64,000 nucleotides of DNA from JABWBD01 sp040768665. Lineage in GTDB: Bacteria > Planctomycetota > Planctomycetia > Pirellulales > Thermoguttaceae. The DNA lies in assembly GCA_040768665.1 (NCBI GenBank), contig JAXGMN010000011.1:1-64000 (forward strand), in the 5' to 3' direction. The notes below the pieces were generated by a model that did no database searches, had not been told where the DNA came from, and saw nothing but the letters and a program-made list of their open reading frames with translations. Of the stretch, positions 34,399 through 42,591 are shown in pieces (position 1 is the stretch's first letter; each line of letters begins with the position of its first letter). Both the position numbers and the translations under genes were made by a program.

Positions 34399-36051
34399 AT
34401 GCACGGCGCGCTTTGGAAGCTGTATCGTTTGCGGATTCGCGGCAGCGTCCGGTCCATCCTTTCCCGGGTCACGTCGGTGCGGGGTGCGGCCCTCGCCCTG
34501 TTCACGCTGCTGGTGTTCTTCCTGATGTTCGGCCAGAATCTGTTGTTTCTGGCAACCCAAGGGCCCGCGCGCGCGATGGGCCATGGGACCGATTCGTTGC
34601 AGGAGATTCTGCCCGTGGGAATGCTCCTGTACTGCGTGCTCGCGGTCGTCTCCTCGTTGGGCCAGCGCGCGATCTACTTTTCGCCTGCCGACGTGGACTT
34701 TCTTTTTCCGGCGCCCTTTTCCCGCCGGGAGATCCTGCTCTACAAGATCCTGGGCACGGCGAGCGGCGCGGTGTTCATCGCCTTGATCCTGGCCACTTCG
34801 CTGGTAGTCGTGATCCGTTCGTGGCCCGCTGCGGTCATTGGCGCGTTTCTGGCAGTGCTGCTGGTCAACAGCGTGACACTCTGTTTCCAGCTTGTCGCTC
34901 AGACGATCTCCGAGCGGGCGTTTTCGCTCGCGCGCAGAGGGGTTCTTTTCGGGCTGCTTGCGGCGGCGGTTCTGGCTTTCAGCCAGACGGGGCACGACGC
35001 GCTGGAAGGGAATTGGCAAGAGACCCTGAGAGCGGCGAGATATTCGGCCGTGGCGCAAGTCCTTTTGGCCCCGTTCGCAGTCTACGCGAACATCATCAGC
35101 GCCGAGCGACTGCTCCCGGACGCTCTCGGCTGGACGGCGCTGGGGGCCGCCCTGGTCGTGGCCGTCTACGCGGCGGCCGTCCGGCTCGACGCGAATTATC
35201 TGGAGACGGCGGCGAGCGTCAGCCGGCAGATCCAGGAGCGAGTGCAGCGGGCTGCACGCGAGGGCGTCTTCGCGCGCCCCACACGTCGGCCGACCCGTTC
35301 GTCGCGCCTGCCCCAGCCTCCGTGGTTCGGCGGCGCCGGGCCGCTCGCCTGGCGGCAGACCGTCCAGTCGCTCCGCGGCGCGCGGGGTGGACTTGTCTTC
35401 ACCCTGGTAATCGTCGCGATGTTCGCTGGCCCGTATCTGCTGGGCTCCCACAGAAGCGGCCAGTTGCCGACTGTCCTCCCATCCGTGGTGATCGGCGCGG
35501 CGGTGTATGTCACCTTTCTGTTTTCGGCCCAGGTTCCTCTTGGGTTTCGCGGCGACTACGAGCGGATGGAACTGCTCAAGTCGCTGCCGATTCGACCGGT
35601 CGCGTTTGCCTGCGGTCAGATGCTCGTGGTCGTCGTGCTGGCAACGCTGCTGCAATGGTCGCTGTTCGGCATAACCGCGGCCGTGTTTCCCGCGTCCTGG
35701 ACGATACTCCTCGTGGCGGGCCTTTTCGCGCTGCCGTTCAACTGGATTCTATTCGGTGTCGAGGACCTGTTCTTTCTGCTGTATCCGTCGCCAATGGTTC
35801 CTACGGCTTCCGACGGCCTGTTGAAAGCAGGCCGCGTTATGCTTTTCATGCTCGCGAAGCTACTCGTCCTTGGCGCCTGCGCCGTTGTGGCGGCGATTCC
35901 GGCGGCGGGAGTGTATCTCCTCACCGAGAGCCTTGCCCTGGCATCCGCAGTCGCCTGGGCAGCGCTGATCGCTCCGGAGATCGGAATTCTGTTGCTGGTC
36001 GCGTGGGCTTTTCACCGCTTCGACGTGACGGCGATGGGAGAACGTGCGTAA
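34399..36051 (+). CDS. ABC exporter permease
   Basis: The 550-residue membrane protein starts at an ATG with GAGG upstream. The first hydrophobic segments include ALALFTLLVFFLMFGQNLLF, MLLYCVLAVVSSL, GAVFIALILATSLVVVI and VIGAFLAVLLVN. A soluble stretch rich in Arg (residues 270-320) follows, then a second set of about six helices (GLVFTLVIVAMFAGPYLLG, VVIGAAVYVTFLFSA, LLVAGLFALPFNWILFGVED, LALASAVAWAALIAPEIGIL). The loop FSPADVDFLFPAPFSRREIL is typical of the putative ABC exporter family found in planctomycetes. It pairs with the ATP-binding protein upstream. The substrate is unknown. Confidence 0.85.
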   Translation: MHGALWKLYRLRIRGSVRSILSRVTSVRGAALALFTLLVFFLMFGQNLLFLATQGPARAMGHGTDSLQEILPVGMLLYCVLAVVSSLGQRAIYFSPADVDFLFPAPFSRREILLYKILGTASGAVFIALILATSLVVVIRSWPAAVIGAFLAVLLVNSVTLCFQLVAQTISERAFSLARRGVLFGLLAAAVLAFSQTGHDALEGNWQETLRAARYSAVAQVLLAPFAVYANIISAERLLPDALGWTALGAALVVAVYAAAVRLDANYLETAASVSRQIQERVQRAAREGVFARPTRRPTRSSRLPQPPWFGGAGPLAWRQTVQSLRGARGGLVFTLVIVAMFAGPYLLGSHRSGQLPTVLPSVVIGAAVYVTFLFSAQVPLGFRGDYERMELLKSLPIRPVAFACGQMLVVVVLATLLQWSLFGITAAVFPASWTILLVAGLFALPFNWILFGVEDLFFLLYPSPMVPTASDGLLKAGRVMLFMLAKLLVLGACAVVAAIPAAGVYLLTESLALASAVAWAALIAPEIGILLLVAWAFHRFDVTAMGERA

Positions 36052-36052
36052 A

Positions 36053-36151
36053 AGGCCCTAACAAAACGGGGACTGGCTCCCGGCCATCGTCGAAAAACCT
36101 CGGAAATCAGCGAAACGCGAGGGTGCCTGTCCCCGTTTTGTTAGGGCCTAA
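36053..36151. repeat. Hairpin repeat element, core type A (best preserved)
   Basis: AGGCCCTAACAAAACGGGGA at the left and TCCCCGTTTTGTTAGGGCCT at the right are exact complements. The core GGGGACTGGCTCC and GGTGCCTGTCCCC lies just inside. It begins two bases after the permease stop codon, so it may also act as the transcription terminator of the exporter operon. Confidence 0.9.
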
Positions 36152-36276
36152 GAAGGGGGAAGGCGGAAGGGGATAGGCGAATCGATCATGGTCGGGATCG
36201 GGAGCCTCTTTCCGTACTCTTCAAGCTCTGCCCCCGGATTTCCCCGCACACCCGGTGCGGCGCGACTCCTGCTTCG

Positions 36277-37647
36277 TCACCACTCCGGGCGGTGCCGGTT
36301 CATCTCTGCTCGGAAATCACCCAGACTCGACCAGTAGGTGGGCTTGCCAAGATCGACTTCCGCGACGGCTACGCTGCCCCAATCCTTCGCCTGAGCGATG
36401 GTCTGCCCGGCGTGATCAAAAACGGCCGAGATCATCCAGTCGCTCGACACATCCGTATACGTGCTGCTGGCCACGTAGACGTGATTCTCGATAGCCCGCG
36501 CCCGGCCGAGGGCAGGGTTGCAGCCCCAAACCGGCCAGGCGAGGATCTCCGCGCCGCGGGCGGTCAGTTGGCGCGCCACCTCGGGGAAGAACCCGTCGTA
36601 GCACACCATCATGCCTACCTTGCCTAAGCGTGTCTCGAACACCGGGTAATCGTGGCCGGGCGCGACGCCGCTGTCCCATTCACCGCGAGGAAGCGTCACC
36701 TTGCGATACTTGCCGACCAGGCCGCTGTCCGGCCCCACGAGGACCGCCGTGTTGTAGACCAGATGGCCGCTCCGCTCGAACAACCCCGCCACGATGTAAA
36801 GGTTGTGCTGCTTGGCCAACGACCCGAAGTACTCGGTCGACGGCCCGGGAACCGGTTCGGCGGCTTCGGCCGGTGTGACCCGCGGACTGCGACCGGCATA
36901 GGTCAGCGTCTCGCCCAGCACCACGAGATCGGCTCGCTGCCGCGCGGCATCTTCGATAAGCGGCGCAAACATCCGGCAGTTGTCGGCCGCCGTGGCTCCT
37001 TTTCGTGGAACGAAATGGGCAACGGCAATCCTCACCGTGCGAGCCTTCGGCTCAGCGGTCTCTTCCAAGGCGATCCCGCTCCACTGGACCCTCGCCCCCG
37101 GCGGCGCCCAGCGGAGGTGCAGGCCGACGACGGCTTGCACCGCTTTGCTCGGTACCCGGTAAACGCTGCTGAGTTGCGTCCAGCCGTCGTCCTGACAAGC
37201 TGCGTCGGCAGGAAGTTCGGGCTCGGCCAGCGGCACGGTGCCCGGCCGGAACGTCACTCCGGAGGGCTCGTCGCGGAGGACCTTCTTCCCATCGGCATCC
37301 TGCCAGGTGATTGTCGCCACGACGCTCCGCCGCGGGCAATCGATCCCTTCTGTCTTTCGGTATGCACAGAAGCGGTACCACTTGCCGCCGCGGACCGCAA
37401 ACGTTTTCGTCCACGTGCCGTGCAGACCCTCGCGGGCGTCTGCCTCGATGACGAGGCTTTTCCCGCCTCCTTTGCCTCCGTCATCGGTCGTCGAAAAGCA
37501 AGGGGCAATTTCCAGCCGCGAGGAAACGGCCGTCCAATGATTGGGCCCCTGTGCGATCGTCTCGGCGCAGTGGGCCAGGGAGGCGCAAAGGACGAGAACA
37601 GCAAACGTGCAGCCGAGTACCCGGCCAAGAGCTCTTCGACTACGCAT
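36277..37647 (-). CDS. Secreted nitrilase-superfamily carbon-nitrogen hydrolase with N-terminal beta domain
   Basis: AGGAG precedes the ATG at 37647. The 456-residue protein has a signal peptide (VLGCTFAVLVLCASLAHC). Next comes a roughly 170-residue beta-sandwich, probably carbohydrate-binding-like (GTWTKTFAVRGGKWYRFCAY). The nitrilase domain starts at TVRIAVAHFVPRKGATAADN. The catalytic triad is visible: Glu in LVVLGETLTY, Lys in GKYRKVTLPRGE and Cys in MMVCYDGFFPEVARQL. Most nitrilases and amidases are cytosolic, so an exported version fused to a beta domain is unusual; it may cleave amides of extracellular glycans or peptides. Downstream is the permease element and upstream another hairpin repeat. 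Confidence 0.85.
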   Translation of the reverse strand: MRSRRALGRVLGCTFAVLVLCASLAHCAETIAQGPNHWTAVSSRLEIAPCFSTTDDGGKGGGKSLVIEADAREGLHGTWTKTFAVRGGKWYRFCAYRKTEGIDCPRRSVVATITWQDADGKKVLRDEPSGVTFRPGTVPLAEPELPADAACQDDGWTQLSSVYRVPSKAVQAVVGLHLRWAPPGARVQWSGIALEETAEPKARTVRIAVAHFVPRKGATAADNCRMFAPLIEDAARQRADLVVLGETLTYAGRSPRVTPAEAAEPVPGPSTEYFGSLAKQHNLYIVAGLFERSGHLVYNTAVLVGPDSGLVGKYRKVTLPRGEWDSGVAPGHDYPVFETRLGKVGMMVCYDGFFPEVARQLTARGAEILAWPVWGCNPALGRARAIENHVYVASSTYTDVSSDWMISAVFDHAGQTIAQAKDWGSVAVAEVDLGKPTYWSSLGDFRAEMNRHRPEW

Positions 37648-37772
37648 ACGATTCTCCTGACTTGGCGTGCCAGATCCGACAGGTCTCTCCGCCCCGCGGC
37701 CATGCTGCAGGGCGAAAGGCCGATGGTCAGTCTATCGCAACGAACCGGCCGATCACAAGCGTTCGGGACCTA

Positions 37773-37865
37773 GAGCCTATCCCAAGACCGTCGGGGACTG
37801 GCTCATTCTGCGGAGTCTTCGGAGCAAAATGTGCCTGTCCCCTCCTTCGGTTTTGGGATAGACTC
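37773..37865. repeat. Hairpin repeat element, core type A
   Basis: GAGCCTATCCCAAGACCGTCGGGGACTGGCTCATTC is matched by TGTGCCTGTCCCCTCCTTCGGTTTTGGGATAGACTC. The outer arms GAGCCTATCCCAA and TTGGGATAGACTC pair with one mismatch. It follows the FucP stop codon side (FucP ends at 37870 on the minus strand), so it could end the deoxysugar operon. Confidence 0.85.
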
Positions 37866-37869
37866 CTGA

Positions 37870-39192
37870 TCACTCCCGATGCGTGCGAAATGCCCGATAA
37901 CCGTAGATGGCGATCACGCCGAAGCAGATCAGCGGCAGCACGAACGAGGCCCGCACGGCCGCCAGTGTCATGAAGCCGAGGTCCACCGTGCCGAGGTCGA
38001 TGATTGCGCCCTGCAGAGGCGGCATCGCCGCTCCGCCGCCGATGGCCAGGATCAACCCGGCGGAAGCCAGCTTCGCGTCGTCGCCCAGTCCGTACAACGC
38101 GATCCCGTAGATCGTCGGGAACATCAGCGACATGCAGGCCGAGATGCCGATCAGACAATACAGCCCGGCCATTCCCGGCACAAAGATCGTGCCCAGCGTC
38201 AGCGCCCCACCGCCGAGAGCCAGACCGAGCAGCAGGTGTCCCGGGCTCACATACTTCAACAGGAAAGTGCAGATGAAGCGGCTCGACACGAAAATCACCA
38301 TGGCGATCATGTTGTAGCCCTGGGCAGTCGTCTTCGCCATGCCCAGCGTGCCTTCCGCGTAGTGGATGATGAACGTCCACACCATGATCTGGGCGCCCAC
38401 GTAGAAGGCCTGAGCGATGACCCCGCCCAAGTAATGCGGGTTGGCAAACAGCCGCTTGAGCGTCGGGCCCAGGTCCAGCCCGCCGCGCGTCTCTTTGCCC
38501 GGAAGTCTGGCGAGGGCAAACACCACGAGAACGGACAGCACCACCAGCCCGAGGATTACGTAGGGCACCATGATGACCTGCAAGTCGGACGCCTGGATAA
38601 CCGCGAGTTGATCGGGAGCGCTGGTGAGCATTTCCTGCCGCGCCGTCTCGGTCGCCGGGTTGAGCCGTGCGAGGATGAACTCCTTGGCCACGAACATCCC
38701 GGCCAGCGAGCCGATCGGGTTGAAAGCCTGCGAGAAGTTCAACCGGCGCGTCGCCGTTTCCTCCGGGCCCATCGACAGGACGTACGGATTCGCGCTGGTC
38801 TCCAGGAACGACAGGCCGCACGTCATAATGAAATAGGCCAGCAGGAACGCCCAGAACTGCATCATCCACCCGGAAGGCACGAACAGAAGGCAGCCCGTCG
38901 CGTAGAGCGTCAGCCCCATCATGATTCCCTTCTTATAGGAAAATCGCTTGATGAAAAGGGCCGCGGGGATCGCCATGAAGCAGTAACCGCCGTAAAACGC
39001 CGTTTGGACCAGCGAGCTCTCGACATTGCTGATCATCAGGATGTTCTTGAACGCCGCCACCATCGGGTTGGTGATGTCGTTGGCAAAGCCCCAAAGCGCG
39101 AAAAGGCTCGTCACCAACACAAAGGGGAAGACGAGGCCGCGAGGCAGCAGTTCCGGGTTGTTCGCTGGGTCGTTCAAGGCTCGATCGTTCAT
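37870..39192 (-). CDS. fucP: L-fucose:H+ symporter-like sugar permease (MFS, FucP family)
   Basis: The start at 39192 (MNDRALNDPANNPELLPRG) is preferred over a frame opening 121 codons earlier, because it has a GAGAG upstream and places the first membrane helix normally. The 440-residue protein has about 12 membrane segments. It shows FucP-type motifs: FALWGFANDITNPMVAAFKN in helix 1, YGGYCFMAIPAALFIKRFSYKKGIMMG, GLSFLETSANPYVLSMGPEETATRRLNFSQAFNPIGS, and later IGISACMSLMFPTIYGIAL. The family carries fucose, and other members carry glucose, galactose or N-acetylglucosamine. Adjacency to a FucU-like mutarotase and an alpha-fucosidase supports a fucose-type substrate. It is the last gene of a five-gene leftward operon. 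Confidence 0.88.
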   Translation of the reverse strand: MNDRALNDPANNPELLPRGLVFPFVLVTSLFALWGFANDITNPMVAAFKNILMISNVESSLVQTAFYGGYCFMAIPAALFIKRFSYKKGIMMGLTLYATGCLLFVPSGWMMQFWAFLLAYFIMTCGLSFLETSANPYVLSMGPEETATRRLNFSQAFNPIGSLAGMFVAKEFILARLNPATETARQEMLTSAPDQLAVIQASDLQVIMVPYVILGLVVLSVLVVFALARLPGKETRGGLDLGPTLKRLFANPHYLGGVIAQAFYVGAQIMVWTFIIHYAEGTLGMAKTTAQGYNMIAMVIFVSSRFICTFLLKYVSPGHLLLGLALGGGALTLGTIFVPGMAGLYCLIGISACMSLMFPTIYGIALYGLGDDAKLASAGLILAIGGGAAMPPLQGAIIDLGTVDLGFMTLAAVRASFVLPLICFGVIAIYGYRAFRTHRE

Positions 39193-39263
39193 GGTCGTCT
39201 CTCGGGACAGGTCTCTGGGGACGTAAGAGATGAAACGCCGTGCCGCCGGCGAGGCAAAGGGCG

Positions 39264-39653
39264 CTACGCGCTTTCCAAGATGATATTCGCAAATTGGGTC
39301 GTGTCGCCAGTGCGAATCAGTCCGATTGCCGGCGGCACCCGCTTCTTGAACTCGACGTGAGGCTCGTAGACCACGTCGATCCCGTCCAGTCCCTCGGCGA
39401 AGGCAGAACGGGTCTCCGCGTTGTTTTGCTCGACAAACTCCCTCGCCATCCATGCCTTGCCGACGTGAAAGTTCGCCCGAACGGCGCGGAGTACGTCGAG
39501 CACCGTGGGGATATCGTCCACCAGCGACAGGTCGACCGTCTCGATCGTCGGCCAAAAAGGGAATCCGCGGTCGGCGATTACCAGCGTGTTCGTATGCCGG
39601 ACGCGGCTAAGCAGCGAATTGACGTGAGGGTTCAAAATGCCGGTCTTCAGCAT
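39264..39653 (-). CDS. RbsD/FucU-family sugar mutarotase
   Basis: The 129-residue protein starts MLKTGILNPHVNSLLSRVRH, with the conserved active-site His in the NPHVN region, then NTLVIADRGFPFWP with the conserved Asp, and ends GDTTQFANIILESA. RbsD converts pyranose to furanose ribose, and FucU interconverts fucose anomers; the two cannot be separated safely by eye. The neighbouring FucP-like permease favours a FucU-type role that supplies the anomer needed by the next enzyme. It lies 21 bases after the nucleotidyltransferase gene and 71 bases before fucP. Confidence 0.88.
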   Translation of the reverse strand: MLKTGILNPHVNSLLSRVRHTNTLVIADRGFPFWPTIETVDLSLVDDIPTVLDVLRAVRANFHVGKAWMAREFVEQNNAETRSAFAEGLDGIDVVYEPHVEFKKRVPPAIGLIRTGDTTQFANIILESA

Positions 39654-39674
39654 GGCTCAGATTCCGGGTGGCAG

Positions 39675-40499
39675 TTAAAAACCTCTAAGGTGGGTGCTGC
39701 TCCGCGGCGTAAGTCCGGGTGCCGGCGTCCGCTTGAGCACAAGATACTCGATGCCAAGCCGTTCACAATACTTGCGTTTGCCCCCTTTGTCACCATCTTC
39801 GTTCACGGCGTAGATGTCGGGTTTCAGCCGCCGGATCTCCGGATCCGCGTCCAACCACCCCTCCCCGCTGGAAATCAGGGCCTGTTTCACATACTTGATC
39901 GACCCGACCATGTAGCGTCTCTCGGCCTCCGGCAGGAGCGGATGCCCCTCTCCTTTCAACAGACGGATGTTCGCATCGTGCCCGACGACCACGTACAGGT
40001 CGCCATAGGCGCTGACCTCCTCGGTGAAACGCACGTGTCCCGAGTGAAACCAGTCGTAGCATCCCGTTGCCACAATCTTCTTCCGCCCCGGCGGCGAGGG
40101 CATCGGCGGCGGTGCGGGATAGCCGCTCATCTGCGAGGCCGGCAACACCTGGTACTCGATTCCATGCCTGCGGCAAAACGCCCGGCGTCGCTCATTCGCC
40201 TCCGCCTCCTCGTCCACCCAGATCTGCGGTCGCCATCCGCCCAGGTCCGGCAGCGTATCGGCATCGAAGGGTGCAGCCGCGGGGAGTACCCTTGCGACGT
40301 AGCGCACGGCGTCGAGGAAATAGAGCCTCTCGGCATAGGGGAATTTTGGCGCGCTGCCGCGGATCTGCTCGAGCATCCGGTCAGACCAGACGAGAACGTG
40401 CAGCTCGCCCAGCCGCGCCGCTTCTTCCAAGAATCGCAAATCCCTCGCGCGAATGTCGTCGAAACCACCGGAGACGATGGTCGATGCTTGCAAGCTCAT
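39675..40499 (-). CDS. Tandem nucleotidyltransferase-like protein (cytidylyl/adenylyltransferase fold)
   Basis: The ATG at 40499 overlaps the stop of the kinase-like gene by four bases; 64 upstream in-frame codons are ignored. The 274-residue protein contains two nucleotidyltransferase-like halves. The C-terminal half (from about residue 145) is canonical: ATGCYDWFHSGHVRFTEE has the HxGH nucleotide site, followed by YVVVGHDANIRLLKGEGHPL, ERRYMVGSIKYV and NEDGDKGGKRKYC. The N-terminal half keeps the fold pattern (STIVSGGFDDIRARDLRFLE) but has lost the HxGH. It would transfer a nucleotide to a sugar phosphate, as RfaE or TagD-type enzymes do. The operon suggests activation of a deoxysugar or heptose-like sugar. 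Confidence 0.75.
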   Translation of the reverse strand: MSLQASTIVSGGFDDIRARDLRFLEEAARLGELHVLVWSDRMLEQIRGSAPKFPYAERLYFLDAVRYVARVLPAAAPFDADTLPDLGGWRPQIWVDEEAEANERRRAFCRRHGIEYQVLPASQMSGYPAPPPMPSPPGRKKIVATGCYDWFHSGHVRFTEEVSAYGDLYVVVGHDANIRLLKGEGHPLLPEAERRYMVGSIKYVKQALISSGEGWLDADPEIRRLKPDIYAVNEDGDKGGKRKYCERLGIEYLVLKRTPAPGLTPRSSTHLRGF

Positions 40500-41299
40500 G
40501 ACCCTGCCGTACGAACGGTGATTCGCAGCGCCCCCGGTACCGGCTCGTTGGATACGACGAACAAATAGCCGCCGCCACAGCCCGAATACATCGCCCCGGG
40601 ATACCGCGCCTGATACCAGCCCAAAATACCTTTCGAATCGACCGTGATTGCCGGGTGCTTTACGGTTTGCGGGAGAATCGCCTCCCAGCACTCCATACAG
40701 GCGTTCATCGAGGCTCCCAGCCGTTCCGTATCACGGGCCAGGATGGCGCCGTAACAGTCCTTGCCCGTCGTACCCAGTCGGCGGATCCAGGTCGTGTCAA
40801 GATTCTTGACGCCCAGCGGATTGTAGCCCTCCGGCCGCTGGCCTACCGGCAGCAGGTGAATGACCTCTTCCAGCCACCGGGCGACGTCCGGATCGTTGTT
40901 CGACTCGATATGCTTGGGAAATATCCCGCCCTCGTGCGCAAAGTCGTAGTCCAGACGGCTCACGCCGGGGTAAACCAGACCGATCATATCCTGCGATCCG
41001 GAAGGTTCGCTCTTGCCGCGGTTTTCCTCGGCATAGAGCTCTCGCACCAGTTCGGCGGGGGCGCGGTCCGGGAGTTGGCGATTCCAGAGCCTCAGTGCCA
41101 CGTCGCGAGTGCCCGTGGCAAAACCCGCTCGTTCCATAAACCAGCAGGTCGGCTCGAGACTCACGACCACCATCGAGCCTGGTGGCTCCGGATCGTAACG
41201 CGAAACGAAAGGCTGGTCGATCCATCCGCCGGCCAAGGCCATGCGGTAGGGGATTGCTCCGATGACGTCCGTCAGCGGCTTCGCGGGGCCACGGTTCAT
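40496..41299 (-). CDS. GHMP-kinase-like protein
   Basis: The ATG at 41299 follows a strong GAGGAGGTGCC; an earlier ATG 24 codons upstream lacks this. The 267-residue protein opens with IGAIPYRMALAGGWIDQPF, which matches GHMP motif 1 (PxRxxxxGxxxD), and ends with GAMYSGCGGGYLFVVS, a match to motif 3. A middle SGSQDMIGLVYPGVSRL recalls the QDQ-type segment of heptose kinases. I cannot find the glycine/serine-rich ATP loop (motif 2, GLGSS-like). It may therefore be a degenerate or unusual member. The overlap with the nucleotidyltransferase gene suggests that the two act in sequence or as a complex, like the two halves of fucose-salvage FKP. Activity is not certain. Confidence 0.65.
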   Translation of the reverse strand: MNRGPAKPLTDVIGAIPYRMALAGGWIDQPFVSRYDPEPPGSMVVVSLEPTCWFMERAGFATGTRDVALRLWNRQLPDRAPAELVRELYAEENRGKSEPSGSQDMIGLVYPGVSRLDYDFAHEGGIFPKHIESNNDPDVARWLEEVIHLLPVGQRPEGYNPLGVKNLDTTWIRRLGTTGKDCYGAILARDTERLGASMNACMECWEAILPQTVKHPAITVDSKGILGWYQARYPGAMYSGCGGGYLFVVSNEPVPGALRITVRTAGS

Positions 41300-41312
41300 G
41301 GCACCTCCTCCC

Positions 41313-42356
41313 TCAAATGGTGTCACGGACTGTTCGGCGGCCCGCCTTACGATCCTCATATTGCTGGGCAATCCAGGCGTAGGTCTTCGCCAGTCCTTCC
41401 CGGAACGGGGTCGTCGGCTCCCAACCCAGGACGTTCTTGATCATCGTGTTGTCGCTATTGCGACCTGCGACCCCCTTGGGGGCATTCAGGTCGTGCGTTC
41501 GCTGCAGCTTCACGCCCCCGATCTCTTCCGCAATACTAACCAGTTCGTTGATCGCAATCAGTTCGCTGGATCCCAGGTTGATGGGGGTGGCGATCAGCCT
41601 TTCGCAATGCGCGATGCGATCAATCCCTTGGGTGCAGTCGTCGATATACATGAAACTGCGTGTCTGCGTGCCGTCGCCCCAGATGTCGATCGTGCCGGTG
41701 CCTTTGTCTTTGGCCTCGATCACCTTCCGGCAGATGGCGGCCGGCGCCTTCTCGCGTCCGCCATCCCAGGTCCCGTGCGGACCGTAAACGTTGTGGAAAC
41801 GGGCGATAAAGGTCTTCATCCCACGTTCCGCCCAATATTCCTGGCAGAACATCTCCGACATGAGCTTCTCCCAGCCGTAGCCGCGTTCGGCCATGGCCGG
41901 GTAGGCGTCGCTCTCGCGCAGTGCCCGGCACTTGGGATCCTTTTGCAGTTCCACGTTGTAAGCGCAGGCAGACGACGAAAAGAAATAGCGCCGCGCACCT
42001 GCCCGGTAGGCCGCCTCGACCATATGCGTGTTGATCAGGATGCTCCGCAGGCATTGGATACGGAACCGTTCGATGAAGCCCATACCGCCCATGTCGGCGG
42101 CCAGGTTGTAGACCTCCGCCGCTCCCTCACAGGCTCGCTTGCAGTTCGCCTCCTCGCTGACGTCGAGGCAAAGACTCTCCACCCCGGGAACCACCTGGTA
42201 CCAGTCATAAAGCGGCTTCTTGTCGACCGCCCGGATTCGCGAAAAGCCCCGTTCGTGGAAATAGCGGGCCAGGGCGCCGCCGATGAAGCCGCCGGCCCCG
42301 GTAATGACAATCAGATCGTCCTTCTTGCAGTCGGAGAAAGTCTTTAAGGAACCCAT
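41313..42356 (-). CDS. NAD-dependent sugar epimerase, GDP-mannose 3,5-epimerase-like
   Basis: AGAGGATAAACC precedes the ATG. The 347-residue short-chain dehydrogenase-type protein has the Rossmann loop VITGAGGFIGGALARYF. It then has NLAADMGGMGFI (the GME-type segment after the cofactor site), the catalytic SSSACAY with YGWEKLMSE (YxxxK), RFHNVYGPHGTWDGGREKAP, and DGTQTRSFMYIDDC for nucleotide-sugar binding. GME converts GDP-mannose to GDP-L-galactose or gulose. In this operon it may act on another nucleotide sugar. It is the first gene of the leftward operon epimerase - kinase-like - nucleotidyltransferase - mutarotase - permease, and is divergent from the AraC regulator. Confidence 0.87.
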   Translation of the reverse strand: MGSLKTFSDCKKDDLIVITGAGGFIGGALARYFHERGFSRIRAVDKKPLYDWYQVVPGVESLCLDVSEEANCKRACEGAAEVYNLAADMGGMGFIERFRIQCLRSILINTHMVEAAYRAGARRYFFSSSACAYNVELQKDPKCRALRESDAYPAMAERGYGWEKLMSEMFCQEYWAERGMKTFIARFHNVYGPHGTWDGGREKAPAAICRKVIEAKDKGTGTIDIWGDGTQTRSFMYIDDCTQGIDRIAHCERLIATPINLGSSELIAINELVSIAEEIGGVKLQRTHDLNAPKGVAGRNSDNTMIKNVLGWEPTTPFREGLAKTYAWIAQQYEDRKAGRRTVRDTI

Positions 42357-42591
42357 GGTTTATCCTCTTAAAAGGGCCGGGCGGTCCGCCGTCGCGGCCG
42401 TGAAGCGGGATTCAGCACGGCGCGACCGCATTCGCCTCGCCAAACAGGGGGCATTGCCGTCTTCGCGCGAAAATGCCGAACTTTGCCTCTGAATTGCGCC
42501 ACTCCTCGTGAGTTTAACCGGTTGCAGATCGGAAGAACCATGGCTAGACTTGACCGATGGATGCCGATTATTGACTTCCCGGCGACCACTC

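Noticed and set aside
39193..39555. A 121-codon N-terminal extension of FucP
   Set aside because: It overlaps the FucU-like gene in another frame and is Arg/Gly-rich. The FucP family starts close to the first membrane helix, as it does from 39192.
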